DNA of 58,473 nt, taken from Halobacteriales archaeon QS_6_64_34 (GTDB lineage Archaea > Halobacteriota > Halobacteria > Halobacteriales > Haloarculaceae). A program made the translations under genes and the position numbers. The notes beneath the pieces were generated by a model that saw only the letters and a list, made by a program, of their open reading frames with translations, was not told the origin of the DNA and ran no database searches. The DNA lies in the NCBI GenBank assembly GCA_003020925.1, contig PXRT01000011.1, positions 1-58,473 on the forward strand, given 5' to 3'. Below are positions 25,176 to 33,557 of this stretch, in pieces (the first letter of the stretch is position 1; the number at the start of each line of letters is the position of its first letter).

Positions 25176-25574
25176 CTATACAATCATCGTCGCCGCGGAG
25201 GCGACACTCCCGAACCGCTCTGCGACTTCCCGCGAGATGGGGCCTTTCAGCTCGGTCCCGCGCGGGTCCTCGTTCTCGTCCACGATGACGGCCGCGTTGT
25301 CTTCGAACTTGACGCGGGTGCCGTCGGGACGGCGGATGGGCTTGCGCTGGCGGACGACGACGGCTTCGAGCACCTGGCGACGCATTTCGGGCGTCCCCTT
25401 GGTGACCGAGACCGTGATTTTGTCGCCCAGCCCCGCCTTCGGATGGCGGTTCTTCGTCCCCGAGTAGCCCTGCACGGAGATGACTTTCAGCTGTCGTGCG
25501 CCGGTGTTGTCGGCACACGTAATCAGCGAGCCCTTCTCCAGGCCCTGGGTGACGTCTGCGTTCAGCGCCTCCAT
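25176..25574 (-). CDS. rpl14: Large subunit ribosomal protein L14
   Basis: A 132-residue L14 of the inter-subunit interface. Recognised by [20 protein letters not shown] and the C-terminal [20 protein letters not shown]. One-base overlap with the S17 stop. Confidence 0.97.
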   Translation of the reverse strand: MEALNADVTQGLEKGSLITCADNTGARQLKVISVQGYSGTKNRHPKAGLGDKITVSVTKGTPEMRRQVLEAVVVRQRKPIRRPDGTRVKFEDNAAVIVDENEDPRGTELKGPISREVAERFGSVASAATMIV

Positions 25575-25924
25575 TATTGCTCACCGTCCTCGAAGTCGTC
25601 CGTGGCCTCGCCGGCCACACTCACGACGACGTGGCTCTTCGTCTTCGAGAGCGGTCGACACTCTGCTATCGTGACCGTGTCATCGACCGAGAGGTCGAGA
25701 CAGTCGGGTGCGTGAGCCGGGACGCGGCTCCGCCGCTTCATAAAGCGGTCGTATTTGGGCACCTTCACGTCGTACTCGCGTTCGACGACGACGGTCTTCT
25801 CCATGTCAGTGGAGGCGACCCGTCCTTCCAGTGTCTGCCCGCGCACGGAGAGTGCTCCGTGGAAAGGACAGTTCTGGTCGGAACAGGTCGTCTCCGGTTC
25901 CTGTACGTTCAGTCCTAGCGCCAT
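25574..25924 (-). CDS. rps17: Small subunit ribosomal protein S17
   Basis: A 116-residue archaeal S17 with the usual N-terminal extension before the OB-fold core ([37 protein letters not shown]). Overlaps the end of rnp1 by 10 bases. Confidence 0.97.
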   Translation of the reverse strand: MALGLNVQEPETTCSDQNCPFHGALSVRGQTLEGRVASTDMEKTVVVEREYDVKVPKYDRFMKRRSRVPAHAPDCLDLSVDDTVTIAECRPLSKTKSHVVVSVAGEATDDFEDGEQ

Positions 25925-26199
25925 TTGGAATCACCTGCGTTCGCTGTGCGTCGAGCGGGACGGGCGATGAGTCGGTCACCCTCGACACGGACGGTCTGCC
26001 CATCTATGTCGAACGCGAACGTCGCGCCCTCCTTCGGCACGTGCCACACCCGAGCGTCTCGCTCTATCGTCAGCAGCTGTGTCGTCTCCATGACGACGCG
26101 GCCGCTGATACCGATGGCGTCCGGGTTGGACGCCGCGACGACCTCGACGTCGAGGCCGACGAGTTCGTGTCGTGTGAGCGTCTCGGGTGTCAGTGGCAT
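25915..26199 (-). CDS. rnp1: Ribonuclease P protein component 1 (Rpp29/Pop4)
   Basis: A 94-residue Rnp1, the Sm-like barrel protein of archaeal RNase P that helps the RNA subunit cut the 5' leader from pre-tRNA. Conserved pieces: LTRHELVGLDVEVVAASNPD and GISGRVVMETTQLLTIE. Its place between L29 and S17 is the standard archaeal position. Confidence 0.95.
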   Translation of the reverse strand: MPLTPETLTRHELVGLDVEVVAASNPDAIGISGRVVMETTQLLTIERDARVWHVPKEGATFAFDIDGQTVRVEGDRLIARPARRTANAGDSKWR

Positions 26200-26522
26200 T
26201 ATTCGTCCTCCGGCTGGAGGTCGCCAGTCTCGCGGCTACCGCCGTTGTCTCGCGGCTCAGCCGCTTGACTATCCGCGGACCCGTGGTCCGCGCTACTCGA
26301 TGAATCCGACGTGCCGGTCGGCACGTCGCCTTCTTCGCCCTGAATCGTCTTGATGCGGGCGATGGCCTTCTTCAGTTCCTTGATGCGACCCGGGTTGTCC
26401 GGGGCGCCACCCGCTGCCAGCGTGGCGCGGGCGTTGAGCAACTCCGTCTTGAGGTCCTCTAGCTCCGCCGCTCGCTCGGCGGGAGTCATGTCACGGATTT
26501 CCTGGACGTGGAGGACAGCCAT
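26199..26522 (-). CDS. rpl29: Large subunit ribosomal protein L29 with an unusual in-frame insertion
   Basis: A 107-residue L29; the family is usually about 70. Residues 1-66 are normal ([19 protein letters not shown] through [11 protein letters not shown]). Then about 36 residues of Ser/Asp/Ala/Gly-rich sequence intervene before the ordinary end (GDLQPEDE). The DNA of the insert (26222-26327) is a row of palindromes, and GD is present at both edges. L29 lies at the polypeptide exit; a disordered acidic tail there should be tolerated. Confidence 0.93.
   Translation of the reverse strand: MAVLHVQEIRDMTPAERAAELEDLKTELLNARATLAAGGAPDNPGRIKELKKAIARIKTIQGEEGDVPTGTSDSSSSADHGSADSQAAEPRDNGGSRETGDLQPEDE
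26252..26327. repeat. Cluster of three perfect palindromes inside rpl29
   Basis: GCGGCTCAGCCGC (26252-26264), CGCGGACC/GGTCCGCG around CGT (26274-26292) and GACGTGCCG/CGGCACGTC around GT (26308-26327) follow each other within the extra segment of L29. They keep the reading frame open. This resembles in-frame palindromic elements known in some bacteria, though no relation is claimed. Confidence 0.8.
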
Positions 26523-27427
26523 TACTCCTCAGCCTCCTCGCCGTCCGCCTCGTCCATCTCGTCCATGAGCTCCTCCGCTTCGGCCTCGACGTCCTCGTCG
26601 AGTTCCTCGTCGACTGCGGCTTCGAGTTCATCGACATCGACGTCTTCGACGTCCTCGTCGGTGGGCACGTCGACTTCCTCCTCGATTACCTCCTCGTCGG
26701 AAGCGTCCGCGTCGGCCGCCGCGTCAGCGGCCTCGTCGGCCGCGTCCTCGGCGTCAGCGTCTTCCGGTTCGCCCTCGAGGAGTTCATCGACGCTTTCCCC
26801 GTCGGTGTCGGCGACGTAGTCCTCGATATCGACGTCGTCGTAGATTTCGAAGTCGTCGGGGAGTTCGGCGTCCGGCGGGATGATTTTCACGCGCACCCCG
26901 ATAGTGCCAAGCTTCATCACGGCGACGCCGACACCGCTGTCGACGATGTCCTCGGCGGGTTCGCCGTTGTGCTTGATGTAGCCCCGGTTGAACTTCTCGA
27001 CGCGCGAGCGCGCACCGGTGACCTTCCCGGAGAGGACGATTTCGGCCCCCTTCGCGCCGGCCTCCATAATGCGGTCGATGGTGGTGTGGCCGGCCTTGCG
27101 GAAGTACCAGCCACGCTCTAAGGCGTTGCCCAGGCGGTCCGCGACGATGCGGGCGTTGAGGTCCGGCTCCTCGACTTCCTGGACGTCGACCTGCGGGTCG
27201 TCGAGGTTGAACCGGTCTTCGAGTTCCGTCGTTATCTTCCGGATGTTCTTGCCGCCCTTGCCGATGACCATCCCTGGCTTCTCGGCTTTCAGGACGATTT
27301 GGGTCCCCATCGGCGTCTTGGCGACGTCCATGCCGCCGTAGCCGGCGCGACCGAGTTCGTCCGCGAAGAACTCGTCTATCTGGGTCCGCTGGAGCCCGTC
27401 CTCGATGAACTGCTGTTCGTCGGCCAT
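26522..27427 (-). CDS. rps3: Small subunit ribosomal protein S3
   Basis: A 301-residue S3 with the KH domain ([20 protein letters not shown]) and the C-terminal domain ([20 protein letters not shown]), followed by an acidic low-complexity tail of about 95 residues rich in Asp, Glu and Ala. S3 helps form the mRNA entry channel. Such tails are usual in haloarchaeal S3. Confidence 0.97.
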   Translation of the reverse strand: MADEQQFIEDGLQRTQIDEFFADELGRAGYGGMDVAKTPMGTQIVLKAEKPGMVIGKGGKNIRKITTELEDRFNLDDPQVDVQEVEEPDLNARIVADRLGNALERGWYFRKAGHTTIDRIMEAGAKGAEIVLSGKVTGARSRVEKFNRGYIKHNGEPAEDIVDSGVGVAVMKLGTIGVRVKIIPPDAELPDDFEIYDDVDIEDYVADTDGESVDELLEGEPEDADAEDAADEAADAAADADASDEEVIEEEVDVPTDEDVEDVDVDELEAAVDEELDEDVEAEAEELMDEMDEADGEEAEE

Positions 27428-27927
27428 TATGTGTCTCCCCCTTCGCGGCTACCGCCGCTCCGGTTCGAGGCCTCGCTATCCTCGAGGATGAGTTCGACGT
27501 CGACCTGCGTGGAGTTCCAGGCCGACGCTCGACCCATCGCACGCGGTTTGCGACCCTGTGACTCGCCGACCTTGTGGGCGGCGACGTGCATGATTTCCAT
27601 CGCTTCGCCGTCGAAGCCCTGGTGGTCGGCGTTGCCGATGGCGTTCGTCAGCAGGTCCTGGAAGGCCTCGCTTGCCTTCTTCGGGAAGCGACCCGCGTCC
27701 CAGCCGTCGACCTTCGATTTGTGGCCGACGCCCGAGTTGTGCTGCTTGAACGCGACCGGCTGGTCGCCTGCGATAACGCTATCGAGGAACTCGACGGCGT
27801 CGCCCGCCGTCATGCCCTTGATTTCGCGGGCGATGGCCTTGCTGTGCTTGATGCTCATCTGCCGCTCCCGAAGCATCGCTTTCGCGGTGGTGTCCGGGTC
27901 GGCGTCGACTGAGTAGCTGATTCCCAT
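27427..27927 (-). CDS. rpl22: Large subunit ribosomal protein L22
   Basis: A 166-residue L22, with the tunnel-lining loop (MGRASAWNSTQVDVELIL) near the C terminus. The last dozen residues (EASNRSGGSREGGDT) exceed the usual haloarchaeal end and contain SGGSRE, also seen as GGSRE in the L29 insert. The coding DNA there (27464-27481) shares GGCCTCGCTATCC with the intergenic stretch before fxsA. Confidence 0.95.
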   Translation of the reverse strand: MGISYSVDADPDTTAKAMLRERQMSIKHSKAIAREIKGMTAGDAVEFLDSVIAGDQPVAFKQHNSGVGHKSKVDGWDAGRFPKKASEAFQDLLTNAIGNADHQGFDGEAMEIMHVAAHKVGESQGRKPRAMGRASAWNSTQVDVELILEDSEASNRSGGSREGGDT

Positions 27928-27929
27928 GA

Positions 27930-28352
27930 TTACTTGAGCGGTACGAATTTCGAGGAGCGTGTCGCCCCGATGCCGGCCTGACCGTGTTCGACCGAGCTGC
28001 GGGTGAGCTGGAACTCACCGAGGTAGTGGCCGAGCATCTCCGGCTCGACGCGCACGCGCTCGAACGCCTGCCCGTTGTGGACGGCGAAGGTGAGGGTCAC
28101 CATCTCCGGCAGCACCGGCATGTCGCGCAGGTGCGTCCGGATGGGGTCGTTGGCCGTCGCCTCCGCCTCGGCGTCGCGAGCCTTTTCGAGGAGTTTCTGT
28201 TTCTCCTCGGTCAGACCGCGCGTGATACTTCGCCGCTGGCGAGCGGGGAGCAGTTCCGCGACCTCTTCGAGCTCCATGTCCTGTAGCTCGTCGAGCGTGT
28301 GGCCACGGAAGGTAAACTCTCCCTCGTGACCGATTTGATATTCCGAACTCAT
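27930..28352 (-). CDS. rps19: Small subunit ribosomal protein S19
   Basis: A 140-residue archaeal S19: begins [20 protein letters not shown] and contains the decoding-site finger region ([20 protein letters not shown]). Coupled to L2 upstream by a 4-base overlap. Confidence 0.96.
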   Translation of the reverse strand: MSSEYQIGHEGEFTFRGHTLDELQDMELEEVAELLPARQRRSITRGLTEEKQKLLEKARDAEAEATANDPIRTHLRDMPVLPEMVTLTFAVHNGQAFERVRVEPEMLGHYLGEFQLTRSSVEHGQAGIGATRSSKFVPLK

Positions 28353-29116
28353 TCGTTACCACCTCGTCCGGTCCGCTTCGAGGCGATATCCCCGACTTTG
28401 CGGCCCGGTGGGGCGTTGCGGGAGATGGACTTCGGCTTGCCGGGGTGTTGTCGGCCACCGCCACCGAAGGGGTGGTCGACGGCGTTCATCGCGACACCAC
28501 GGACGCGTGGGTACTTCGTCCCGCGAGCTTTCATCTTGTGATGTTTCTTGCCGGCCTTGACGAACGGCTTGTCCGTCCGGCCGCCACCGGCGACGACGCC
28601 GATGGTCGCACGACACTGCGGGTCCAGTCGCTTCATCTCCCCGGAGGGAAGCGTCACGACTGCGACGTTGCGGTCGTGGGTCAGCAGCGTGGCGTTGACG
28701 CCCGACGAGCGGGCGAAGCGGCCACCGTCACCGGGGCTGGACTCGACGTTACACACCGGGACCCCCTCGGGAATCTCCGCGAGCGGGAGCGTGTTCCCGG
28801 GGGCGATTTCGGCGCTGACGCCGACCTGCAGTTCGTCGCCCACGCCCACGCCCTCCGGCGCGAGCACGAGGCGGTGGTCGCCGTCGCCGGACTGCGTCCG
28901 GCTGCCCGAGGCGCTTTGTGCCTCGCCGTCGCCGAACTCGACGGCCGCGACGGGCGCCGAGCGGGCCGGGTCGTGTTCGATGTCCACGACGGTCCCGGAG
29001 ATAACGTCTCCGTCTTCGACTTTCCGATGCTGAAGGTCCGCCTTGTAGCGGTGGGAGGGCGCCCGGAACGTGGACGTCCCGCGACCGCGTCGTTGTCCCT
29101 GGATTCGTCGTCCCAT
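28349..29116 (-). CDS. rpl2: Large subunit ribosomal protein L2
   Basis: A 255-residue L2 close to the peptidyl transferase centre. Landmarks: [20 protein letters not shown] at the start and [19 protein letters not shown] near the end, which includes the conserved His required for activity. An Ala/Ser-rich insertion near residues 65-85 makes it slightly longer than some relatives. Confidence 0.97.
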   Translation of the reverse strand: MGRRIQGQRRGRGTSTFRAPSHRYKADLQHRKVEDGDVISGTVVDIEHDPARSAPVAAVEFGDGEAQSASGSRTQSGDGDHRLVLAPEGVGVGDELQVGVSAEIAPGNTLPLAEIPEGVPVCNVESSPGDGGRFARSSGVNATLLTHDRNVAVVTLPSGEMKRLDPQCRATIGVVAGGGRTDKPFVKAGKKHHKMKARGTKYPRVRGVAMNAVDHPFGGGGRQHPGKPKSISRNAPPGRKVGDIASKRTGRGGNE

Positions 29117-29117
29117 C

Positions 29118-29375
29118 TTAGAACACCCCGATTCTGGAGGCGACTTCCTGGGCGTCGTCGTCCTCTGAGAGGCGAACGACGGCCTTCTTGTCGCCGTCCA
29201 TCGTGTTCTGTGTGTTCACGCCGACGACGGTGACGTCGTACTGGGATTCGACGGCCTCGGCGACCTCGGGTTTCCCAGCCTCGTCGTCGACGACGAACTG
29301 GAGCTTGTTCTGGAAGTCCATGTCGTTCATGGCCTTCTCGGTCACGTGGGGGTACTTGATGACGTCCCACGTCAT
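29118..29375 (-). CDS. rpl23: Large subunit ribosomal protein L23
   Basis: An 85-residue L23 at the tunnel exit, where SRP docks. Begins MTWDVIKYPHVTEKAMNDMD; the archaeal DVTVVGVNTQNT loop follows. Overlaps the L4 end by 4 bases. Confidence 0.97.
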   Translation of the reverse strand: MTWDVIKYPHVTEKAMNDMDFQNKLQFVVDDEAGKPEVAEAVESQYDVTVVGVNTQNTMDGDKKAVVRLSEDDDAQEVASRIGVF

Positions 29376-30112
29376 CGCTCGGCCACCTCCTCGACTGCGG
29401 ACTCGGTGAAGACGGTGAGCCGACCGGGCACGCCGCCGGGCGCGAGGTCTTCCGCGTTGACCTCGCGTGCGGTGGCCACGTCAACGCCCGCCAGATTGCG
29501 GGCGGCCTTCGACGGCTCGCCGCTCGTCACGAAGAGGATAGAGGAGGGGCGGCGGTACTTCCGACCGCGCATCGAGCCCTTCCCGGCCTTTATTTTGGTC
29601 TCGTCGGCGCGCTCGATGTCCGCCGCGACGTCGAGCGCTTCGAGCAGCCCCAGGACCTCCTGGGTCTTGACCAGGTCCTCGAAGTCGTCGGAGACGACGA
29701 TGGGGACCTCGTCGGCGTCGAACTCGTGACCGCGCTCGGCGACGAGTTCGGCGTCCGTCGTGGCGGCGAGTGCCGACCGCACCGCGAGCTGGCGCTCCTT
29801 GTCGTTGAGGTCGACGGAGCGGTCTTTCTCGGCTTTGGGCGGGTGGGCCGTGCGGCCCTTGACCGCCTGCGGGACGCGGCGGGCACGGCCGTCCTGTTGG
29901 GGGACGTGTGCCTGCCCGCGACCGCTACCGAACGACTCGGCCGGCGTTCGGAGGCCGGCGTACTCGTCGGTACCGTAGTCCTGCTTCCGGTTTGCCTGGG
30001 CGGCGTGTACGGCCTTGGCGACGAGGTCGGCCCGCACCGGTGTCTCGAAGACATCGGGGAGCGTGACCTCGCCGTCAGCCTCGCCGTCCAGAGTGTAGAT
30101 AGTTGCCTGCAT
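29372..30112 (-). CDS. rpl4: Large subunit ribosomal protein L4 (L4e/L1e type)
   Basis: A 246-residue archaeal L4 whose extended loop reaches the exit tunnel (FGSGRGQAHVPQQDGRARRV) and whose C-terminal half holds GKGSMRGRKYRRPSSILFV. Three bases separate it from L3. Confidence 0.97.
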   Translation of the reverse strand: MQATIYTLDGEADGEVTLPDVFETPVRADLVAKAVHAAQANRKQDYGTDEYAGLRTPAESFGSGRGQAHVPQQDGRARRVPQAVKGRTAHPPKAEKDRSVDLNDKERQLAVRSALAATTDAELVAERGHEFDADEVPIVVSDDFEDLVKTQEVLGLLEALDVAADIERADETKIKAGKGSMRGRKYRRPSSILFVTSGEPSKAARNLAGVDVATAREVNAEDLAPGGVPGRLTVFTESAVEEVAER

Positions 30113-30115
30113 GGA

Positions 30116-31132
30116 TTATCCCTGGTTCGATTCGGTGGAGACAAAGCGCACCTCGGGGTCGAGGCGCGGCTGCTCGTTGGGTCGGACTGCGGGCCGGAAA
30201 CGCACCAGGCGCTTGTCCGGACCGGGCACCGAGCCTTTGACGAGCGTGTAGTCCCCGTCGACCTCGCCGTAGTTGACGAAGCCGCCGTCGACGGAGGCGT
30301 CGTCGCCCTCGCCGATGTCGATGAGGCGCTTGTTGAGTTCGGTGCGCTGGTGGTAGCCGGTCTGACCCTGCTGGGGGACCGTCGAGCGCACGCGAGATGG
30401 GTTCCACGGGCCGAGGTTGCCGATGCGTCGGCGCCAGCCCTGTCGGGCGTGTTTGCCCTTCCGCTTCTGGACGCCCCAGCGCTTGACGGGACCCTGTGTC
30501 CCTTTGCCCTTGGTGACGCCCGCGATGTCGGTGTACTCACCGGCGCGGAAGATGTCGTTCATCGAGTGCTCGCCACCGTCGTCGACGAGTTCGAGGGCGT
30601 GCTCGAGGCGGTCCGAGACGGACCCACCGCCGACGCGAGTCTCCATCACGTCGGGCTTTTTCTTCGGGACGCTCGGGACGGCCTCCGGGACGGTGTGCGT
30701 AATCGCACGCACGTCGCCCAGCCGACCGTCGTCTAAAGCGTCGCGTATCTGTTCCTCAGCAGCGTCCGGGTCGTGGTCCTCCGGCAGGTTGAGGGTCCGG
30801 TCGAGGTCCCCGTGGAACTCGTCGGTCCAGACCTCCGTCAGCGGACGCTGACCGTACGGCGTCTCTTCGTACGCACGCAGGGCGACGGCGCGCATCGGCG
30901 GCGTCTCGACGACTGTCACCGGGACAGTCTCCTCCATCCCTTCGCGGGGGGAGTTGGGTTCGTCGTTGACGAGTACGACGTGTGTCATACCCGCCTTGTA
31001 GCCGGCGAACCCCTGGACGCCCGGCTGGCCGTCGTCGGACGGCCAGCTGTTGAAGCGAGGCGTCTCGCTCGTCGAGCGCTTGCGCGGGCCAAAGCCCAGC
31101 GAGCCTTTGCGTGGTCTGCTTGGTTGTGGCAT
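30116..31132 (-). CDS. rpl3: Large subunit ribosomal protein L3
   Basis: A 338-residue archaeal/eukaryal-type L3. Starts with PQPSRPRKGSLGFGPRKR; the central GVTKGKGTQGPVKRWGVQKR extension approaches the peptidyl transferase centre. First ribosomal protein gene of the superoperon, 4 bp after the SPOUT methylase. Confidence 0.97.
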   Translation of the reverse strand: MPQPSRPRKGSLGFGPRKRSTSETPRFNSWPSDDGQPGVQGFAGYKAGMTHVVLVNDEPNSPREGMEETVPVTVVETPPMRAVALRAYEETPYGQRPLTEVWTDEFHGDLDRTLNLPEDHDPDAAEEQIRDALDDGRLGDVRAITHTVPEAVPSVPKKKPDVMETRVGGGSVSDRLEHALELVDDGGEHSMNDIFRAGEYTDIAGVTKGKGTQGPVKRWGVQKRKGKHARQGWRRRIGNLGPWNPSRVRSTVPQQGQTGYHQRTELNKRLIDIGEGDDASVDGGFVNYGEVDGDYTLVKGSVPGPDKRLVRFRPAVRPNEQPRLDPEVRFVSTESNQG

Positions 31133-31136
31133 TCGT

Positions 31137-31979
31137 TTACTCCGTGAGGGTCAGACAGGCGAGGGAGGCAAACAGAGCTTCTTCCGTTCGCACGACCTCG
31201 CTGCCCTGGTTCGGAACCGTATTCAGCCAGAGGTCGAACCCTGTGGATTCGTCGTACTGCTGGTCTCCGACGGCGTCCGGGTCCACGTCGAGTATGGACG
31301 GTAACCCACGCTCGGGTGCCCCGAAGGCGACTGTCATGCCGCCCTCGCGGTCCCGTCGTTCGGCCAGACGGCCGAGCCGACGAGTCGTTGCCAGCTCACC
31401 GTATCGCGATGAGGCGATGGTGAGTCCGGCGTCGTCACGCGAGAGTGCCCTGTTGAGGTCCGCTGAAACGACGTCGAACCCCGGCGTGGGGTGGTCGACG
31501 AGTTTCGCCCGGACCGGCCGTCGCGAAGAGACCCTGACGGTCACGCGCTCCCCCTCGGCCACGTCCAGTCCGTCTGGCACGGGGAGGGAGATCGGGTGTT
31601 GCATGCCGCAATTGACCCGAACGCGCCCATCAGCTCCGACCTCGGTCACGATTCCCTGTCTTAACGACCCCGAACCCTCGGATCCGGAGCCGGTCTGTGA
31701 ACGGACGCGGAGCGGCGGCAGGACGCCGACGTACTCTAGTTCGTCCCGCTTGCCCCACATCCCCTTTCGGAGGTGTGGCGGCGTCGCGGCGTACCGCAGC
31801 ACGGTTTCGACGAACCCGTCTTCCCACGTACCCCGGCCATCCGGGTCGGGGTACACTGTCAGCCGGTCCACCCGGAACACCGTGGCCGCGCGGGCCACGT
31901 ATCCGAGCTTCCGAGTCGCCTCGCGGCGGTCCTCGGCTTCCCGTGTGAGGGAGTCGGGCACGAGTACGCTGGTCGTCAT
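31137..31979 (-). CDS. Putative SPOUT-class RNA methyltransferase (COG2106 family)
   Basis: A 280-residue protein from MTTSVLVPDSLTREAED. The N-terminal SPOUT half contains YVARAATVFRVDRLTVYPD, a small OB-like insert (GIVTEVGADGRVRVNCGMQ) occupies the middle, and the C-terminal knot region reads MTVAFGAPERGLPSIL and FDLWLNTVPNQGSEVVRTEEAL, the SAM-binding signature. The family is usually encoded next to L3 in archaea and is thought to modify rRNA; the exact base is not known to me. It leads the ribosomal superoperon. A further in-frame upstream ATG-like start exists but would overlap the probable promoter. Confidence 0.88.
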   Translation of the reverse strand: MTTSVLVPDSLTREAEDRREATRKLGYVARAATVFRVDRLTVYPDPDGRGTWEDGFVETVLRYAATPPHLRKGMWGKRDELEYVGVLPPLRVRSQTGSGSEGSGSLRQGIVTEVGADGRVRVNCGMQHPISLPVPDGLDVAEGERVTVRVSSRRPVRAKLVDHPTPGFDVVSADLNRALSRDDAGLTIASSRYGELATTRRLGRLAERRDREGGMTVAFGAPERGLPSILDVDPDAVGDQQYDESTGFDLWLNTVPNQGSEVVRTEEALFASLACLTLTE

Positions 31980-32035
31980 GCCGTGACGCTTCCACGTCAC
32001 GCCACTAGACTGTAGCGATACTACTCCGTCCCTAC

Positions 32036-32045
32036 GGTAAAAAGA
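32036..32045 (-). promoter_or_regulatory. Probable promoter of the ribosomal superoperon
   Basis: On the minus strand CTTTTTACCG lies about 57-66 bases before the ATG at 31979 and is the only AT-rich box in the gap. It would give a leader of roughly 30 nt. No other AT-rich promoter-like gap occurs between this point and secY, so all 25 genes can be one transcript. Confidence 0.5.
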
Positions 32046-32305
32046 CCCCGCTTCGCGCGTGCGTTGAGACGCGTTCACACGGCACTACAGTCCACTCGCA
32101 CCTGAATTGCGGGCCCACAGCTTGCCGCTTCCGAAAGTCCGTATCGTGATGACGTCTCACGCGAGAGCCCCGCCACGGCCCCGCGATTTCCCCGCGAAAC
32201 GGAAGGCTTTTTACTATCACCCCCGCCAGATTGTGATGCGGAAAGACGCCACGTGCGCTGGTACCGAGCGACCGACGGTCGCGAGGGTCAGGGCGAACGA
32301 AGTGA

Positions 32306-32377
32306 GCGCTGGTAGTGTAGTTGGTATCACGTGACCTTGCCATGGTCACAACCTGGGTTCAAATCCCAGCCAGCGCA
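32306..32377 (+). tRNA. tRNA-Gly (anticodon GCC)
   Basis: Acceptor GCGCTGG (32306-32312) pairs with CCAGCGC (32370-32376), followed by discriminator A. The anticodon stem TGACC/GGTCA encloses TTGCCAT with GCC at 32339-32341. The T arm CTGGG-TTCAAAT-CCCAG is perfect. CCA is not encoded. A TTTTTACTATC box at about 32207-32217 may be its promoter. Confidence 0.95.
32356..32377 (+). repeat. Direct repeat, copy 1: 3' end of tRNA-Gly (candidate attachment core)
   Basis: Twenty-two bases from the T arm to the discriminator (begins GGTTCAAATCCC, ends CAGCGCA) recur identically at 32515-32536. This is the classical pattern left by a tRNA-targeting integrase. Confidence 0.75.
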
Positions 32378-32400
32378 CTTCTCTACGTTCAAATTGGCAA

Positions 32401-32422
32401 GCGACGCGTTTCATCGCGTCGC
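32401..32422. terminator. Hairpin after tRNA-Gly
   Basis: GCGACGCG (32401-32408) and CGCGTCGC (32415-32422) form a perfect 8-bp stem around TTTCAT, 23 bases past the tRNA. It may mark the transcript end or belong to the remnant between the repeats. Confidence 0.4.
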
Positions 32423-32441
32423 GTACTGATTGCTGTGTAGT

Positions 32442-32470
32442 GCCTCTAGGATTTGAACCCTGCCAGTCGC
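32442..32470 (-). repeat. Inverted T-arm-like tRNA fragment
   Basis: Read on the minus strand this contains GGGTTCAAATCC, the same 12 bases as the tRNA-Gly T arm, followed by TAGAGGC instead of a matching acceptor. It cannot fold as a full tRNA. It looks like a third, divergent tRNA 3' piece in the opposite orientation. Confidence 0.5.
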
Positions 32471-32514
32471 AGCCCGCGAACGACCACCGGGAGTGAGCCG
32501 GACCGTCTGGCTCC

Positions 32515-32536
32515 GGTTCAAATCCCAGCCAGCGCA
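32515..32536 (+). repeat. Direct repeat, copy 2: displaced 3' end of tRNA-Gly
   Basis: Identical to 32356-32377 (22 of 22). No tRNA body precedes it. The 137 bases between the copies hold a hairpin and an inverted T-arm fragment but no gene, so a formerly integrated element has probably been lost almost entirely. Confidence 0.75.
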
Positions 32537-32748
32537 TTTCCACTTTTTACTTTGCTACGAGACGGCGGCGCCGTCTCGGCGTGACGAGAGAGCGCACCGC
32601 GCTCTTTCGGACGACTTCGCTCGCCGCCCGGTAGCTCGACAGCCTGCCCTTCCCCGGGTCGTTCACAGTGCTTTGTGCCGTGTGCTCGAGAGGTTTGTGG
32701 TCTCCCAGTTGCGACAGAGTGCACTCCCGGCCTACAAACGGCCGGTCC
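32537..32748. other. Gene-free stretch before the HalX regulator
   Basis: No coding region is supported. It holds one perfect hairpin (CGAGACGGC at 32558-32566 with GCCGTCTCG at 32570-32578) 12 bases after TTTTTAC, and otherwise nothing I can name. It is the 3' side of the HalX gene. Confidence 0.5.
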
Positions 32749-33300
32749 TCAGGGTTCCAGCCCCCGTATCGTCCCGTCGACCGTCTCGGCGATGTCGTCG
32801 AGTTCGGACTCGAGTCGTTCGATATCGTTCTGGAGACGCTGGAACTCGTCGCTCTGGCGGAGTTCACTGGGCGACCGCTCCTGGACCAGAACGTTCCGTT
32901 TGACGTGCTTCTGGCTCAGCGTTCGGTAGAGAGTGTCGTACTCGGCCAGGCAGAGGAGGCGTTCGACGGCCTCTCGCAACTGCTCGGTGGTGACGGGTTT
33001 GACGAGGTAGTCGTCGATGCCCAGTTCGATGATGTCGAAGTCGGGTTCGACGCCGGTCACCAGGGCGATGTAGCAGTTCCGGTACCGGTTCTGTAGCTCG
33101 CGGACCAGCGTCTCCTCGTCGGTGTCCGGGAGTCGTCTATCGAGCAGTACGACGTCGGTGTCGTCGGTCATCGTCTCGACGGCCTCGGCCCCGGTTGCGG
33201 CCGTCGACACAGCGTAGAACTGCGAGAGTACGCTGTCGTACACGTCCAGAAGGTCCACATCGTCTTCGACGATGAGCACTCGCTCGCCTCCGTCCCCCAT
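32749..33300 (-). CDS. HalX-domain response regulator
   Basis: A 183-residue protein from MGDGGERVLIVEDDVDLLDVY. Residues 8-120 are a receiver domain with the acidic pair ED-D, phospho-acceptor Asp in VVLLDRRLPD and Lys in DDYLVKPVT. Residues 125-183 are the HalX helix (YDTLYRTLSQKHVKRNVLV). HalX proteins are a haloarchaeal output type of uncertain function, often paired with histidine kinases encoded elsewhere. Downstream of its promoter side lies repeat R1 copy 2, then a decayed relative of this same gene. Confidence 0.9.
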   Translation of the reverse strand: MGDGGERVLIVEDDVDLLDVYDSVLSQFYAVSTAATGAEAVETMTDDTDVVLLDRRLPDTDEETLVRELQNRYRNCYIALVTGVEPDFDIIELGIDDYLVKPVTTEQLREAVERLLCLAEYDTLYRTLSQKHVKRNVLVQERSPSELRQSDEFQRLQNDIERLESELDDIAETVDGTIRGLEP

Positions 33301-33352
33301 GTGAAACGGTATCACTAGTGCCGACGATAAATGTTCGGGCTGTTTGATGGGC

Positions 33353-33557
33353 AGTGTTTAGTTAGGCGATTTAGACTGTCAACAGCCAGAAAGCCCCGGC
33401 TGGCTGAACTCGGGGGACTCGCTGCGCTCCTCACTACGTTGCGGTGCTTACGTCGTCCGCCGTCGTTCAGCCTGAGTGAAGCGCGCAGCGAGTCGCAGTA
33501 GTCGAGCGGTCGGGGGCTTTCTGGCTCTCTTCCGCGTTTTCTACTAAACTAAACACT
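33353..33557 (+). repeat. Intergenic repeat family R1, copy 2 (best-preserved ends)
   Basis: Terminal inverted repeats AGTGTTTAGTT (33353-33363) and AACTAAACACT (33547-33557) bound it. Inside are CAGCCAGAAAGCCCC (33383-33397) against GGGGCTTTCTGGCT (33513-33526), an inner stem GGCTGAAC (33402-33409) with GTTCAGCC (33465-33472), and the core CTCGCTGCGCTCC plus GTGCTTACGTCG. It separates two HalX genes and overlaps the end of the decayed one. No transposase is encoded. Confidence 0.88.

Noticed and set aside
32401..32540. Possible second tRNA between the tRNA-Gly repeats
   Set aside because: Only T-arm and acceptor 3' halves are present; no anticodon stem or matching 5' acceptor can be folded.
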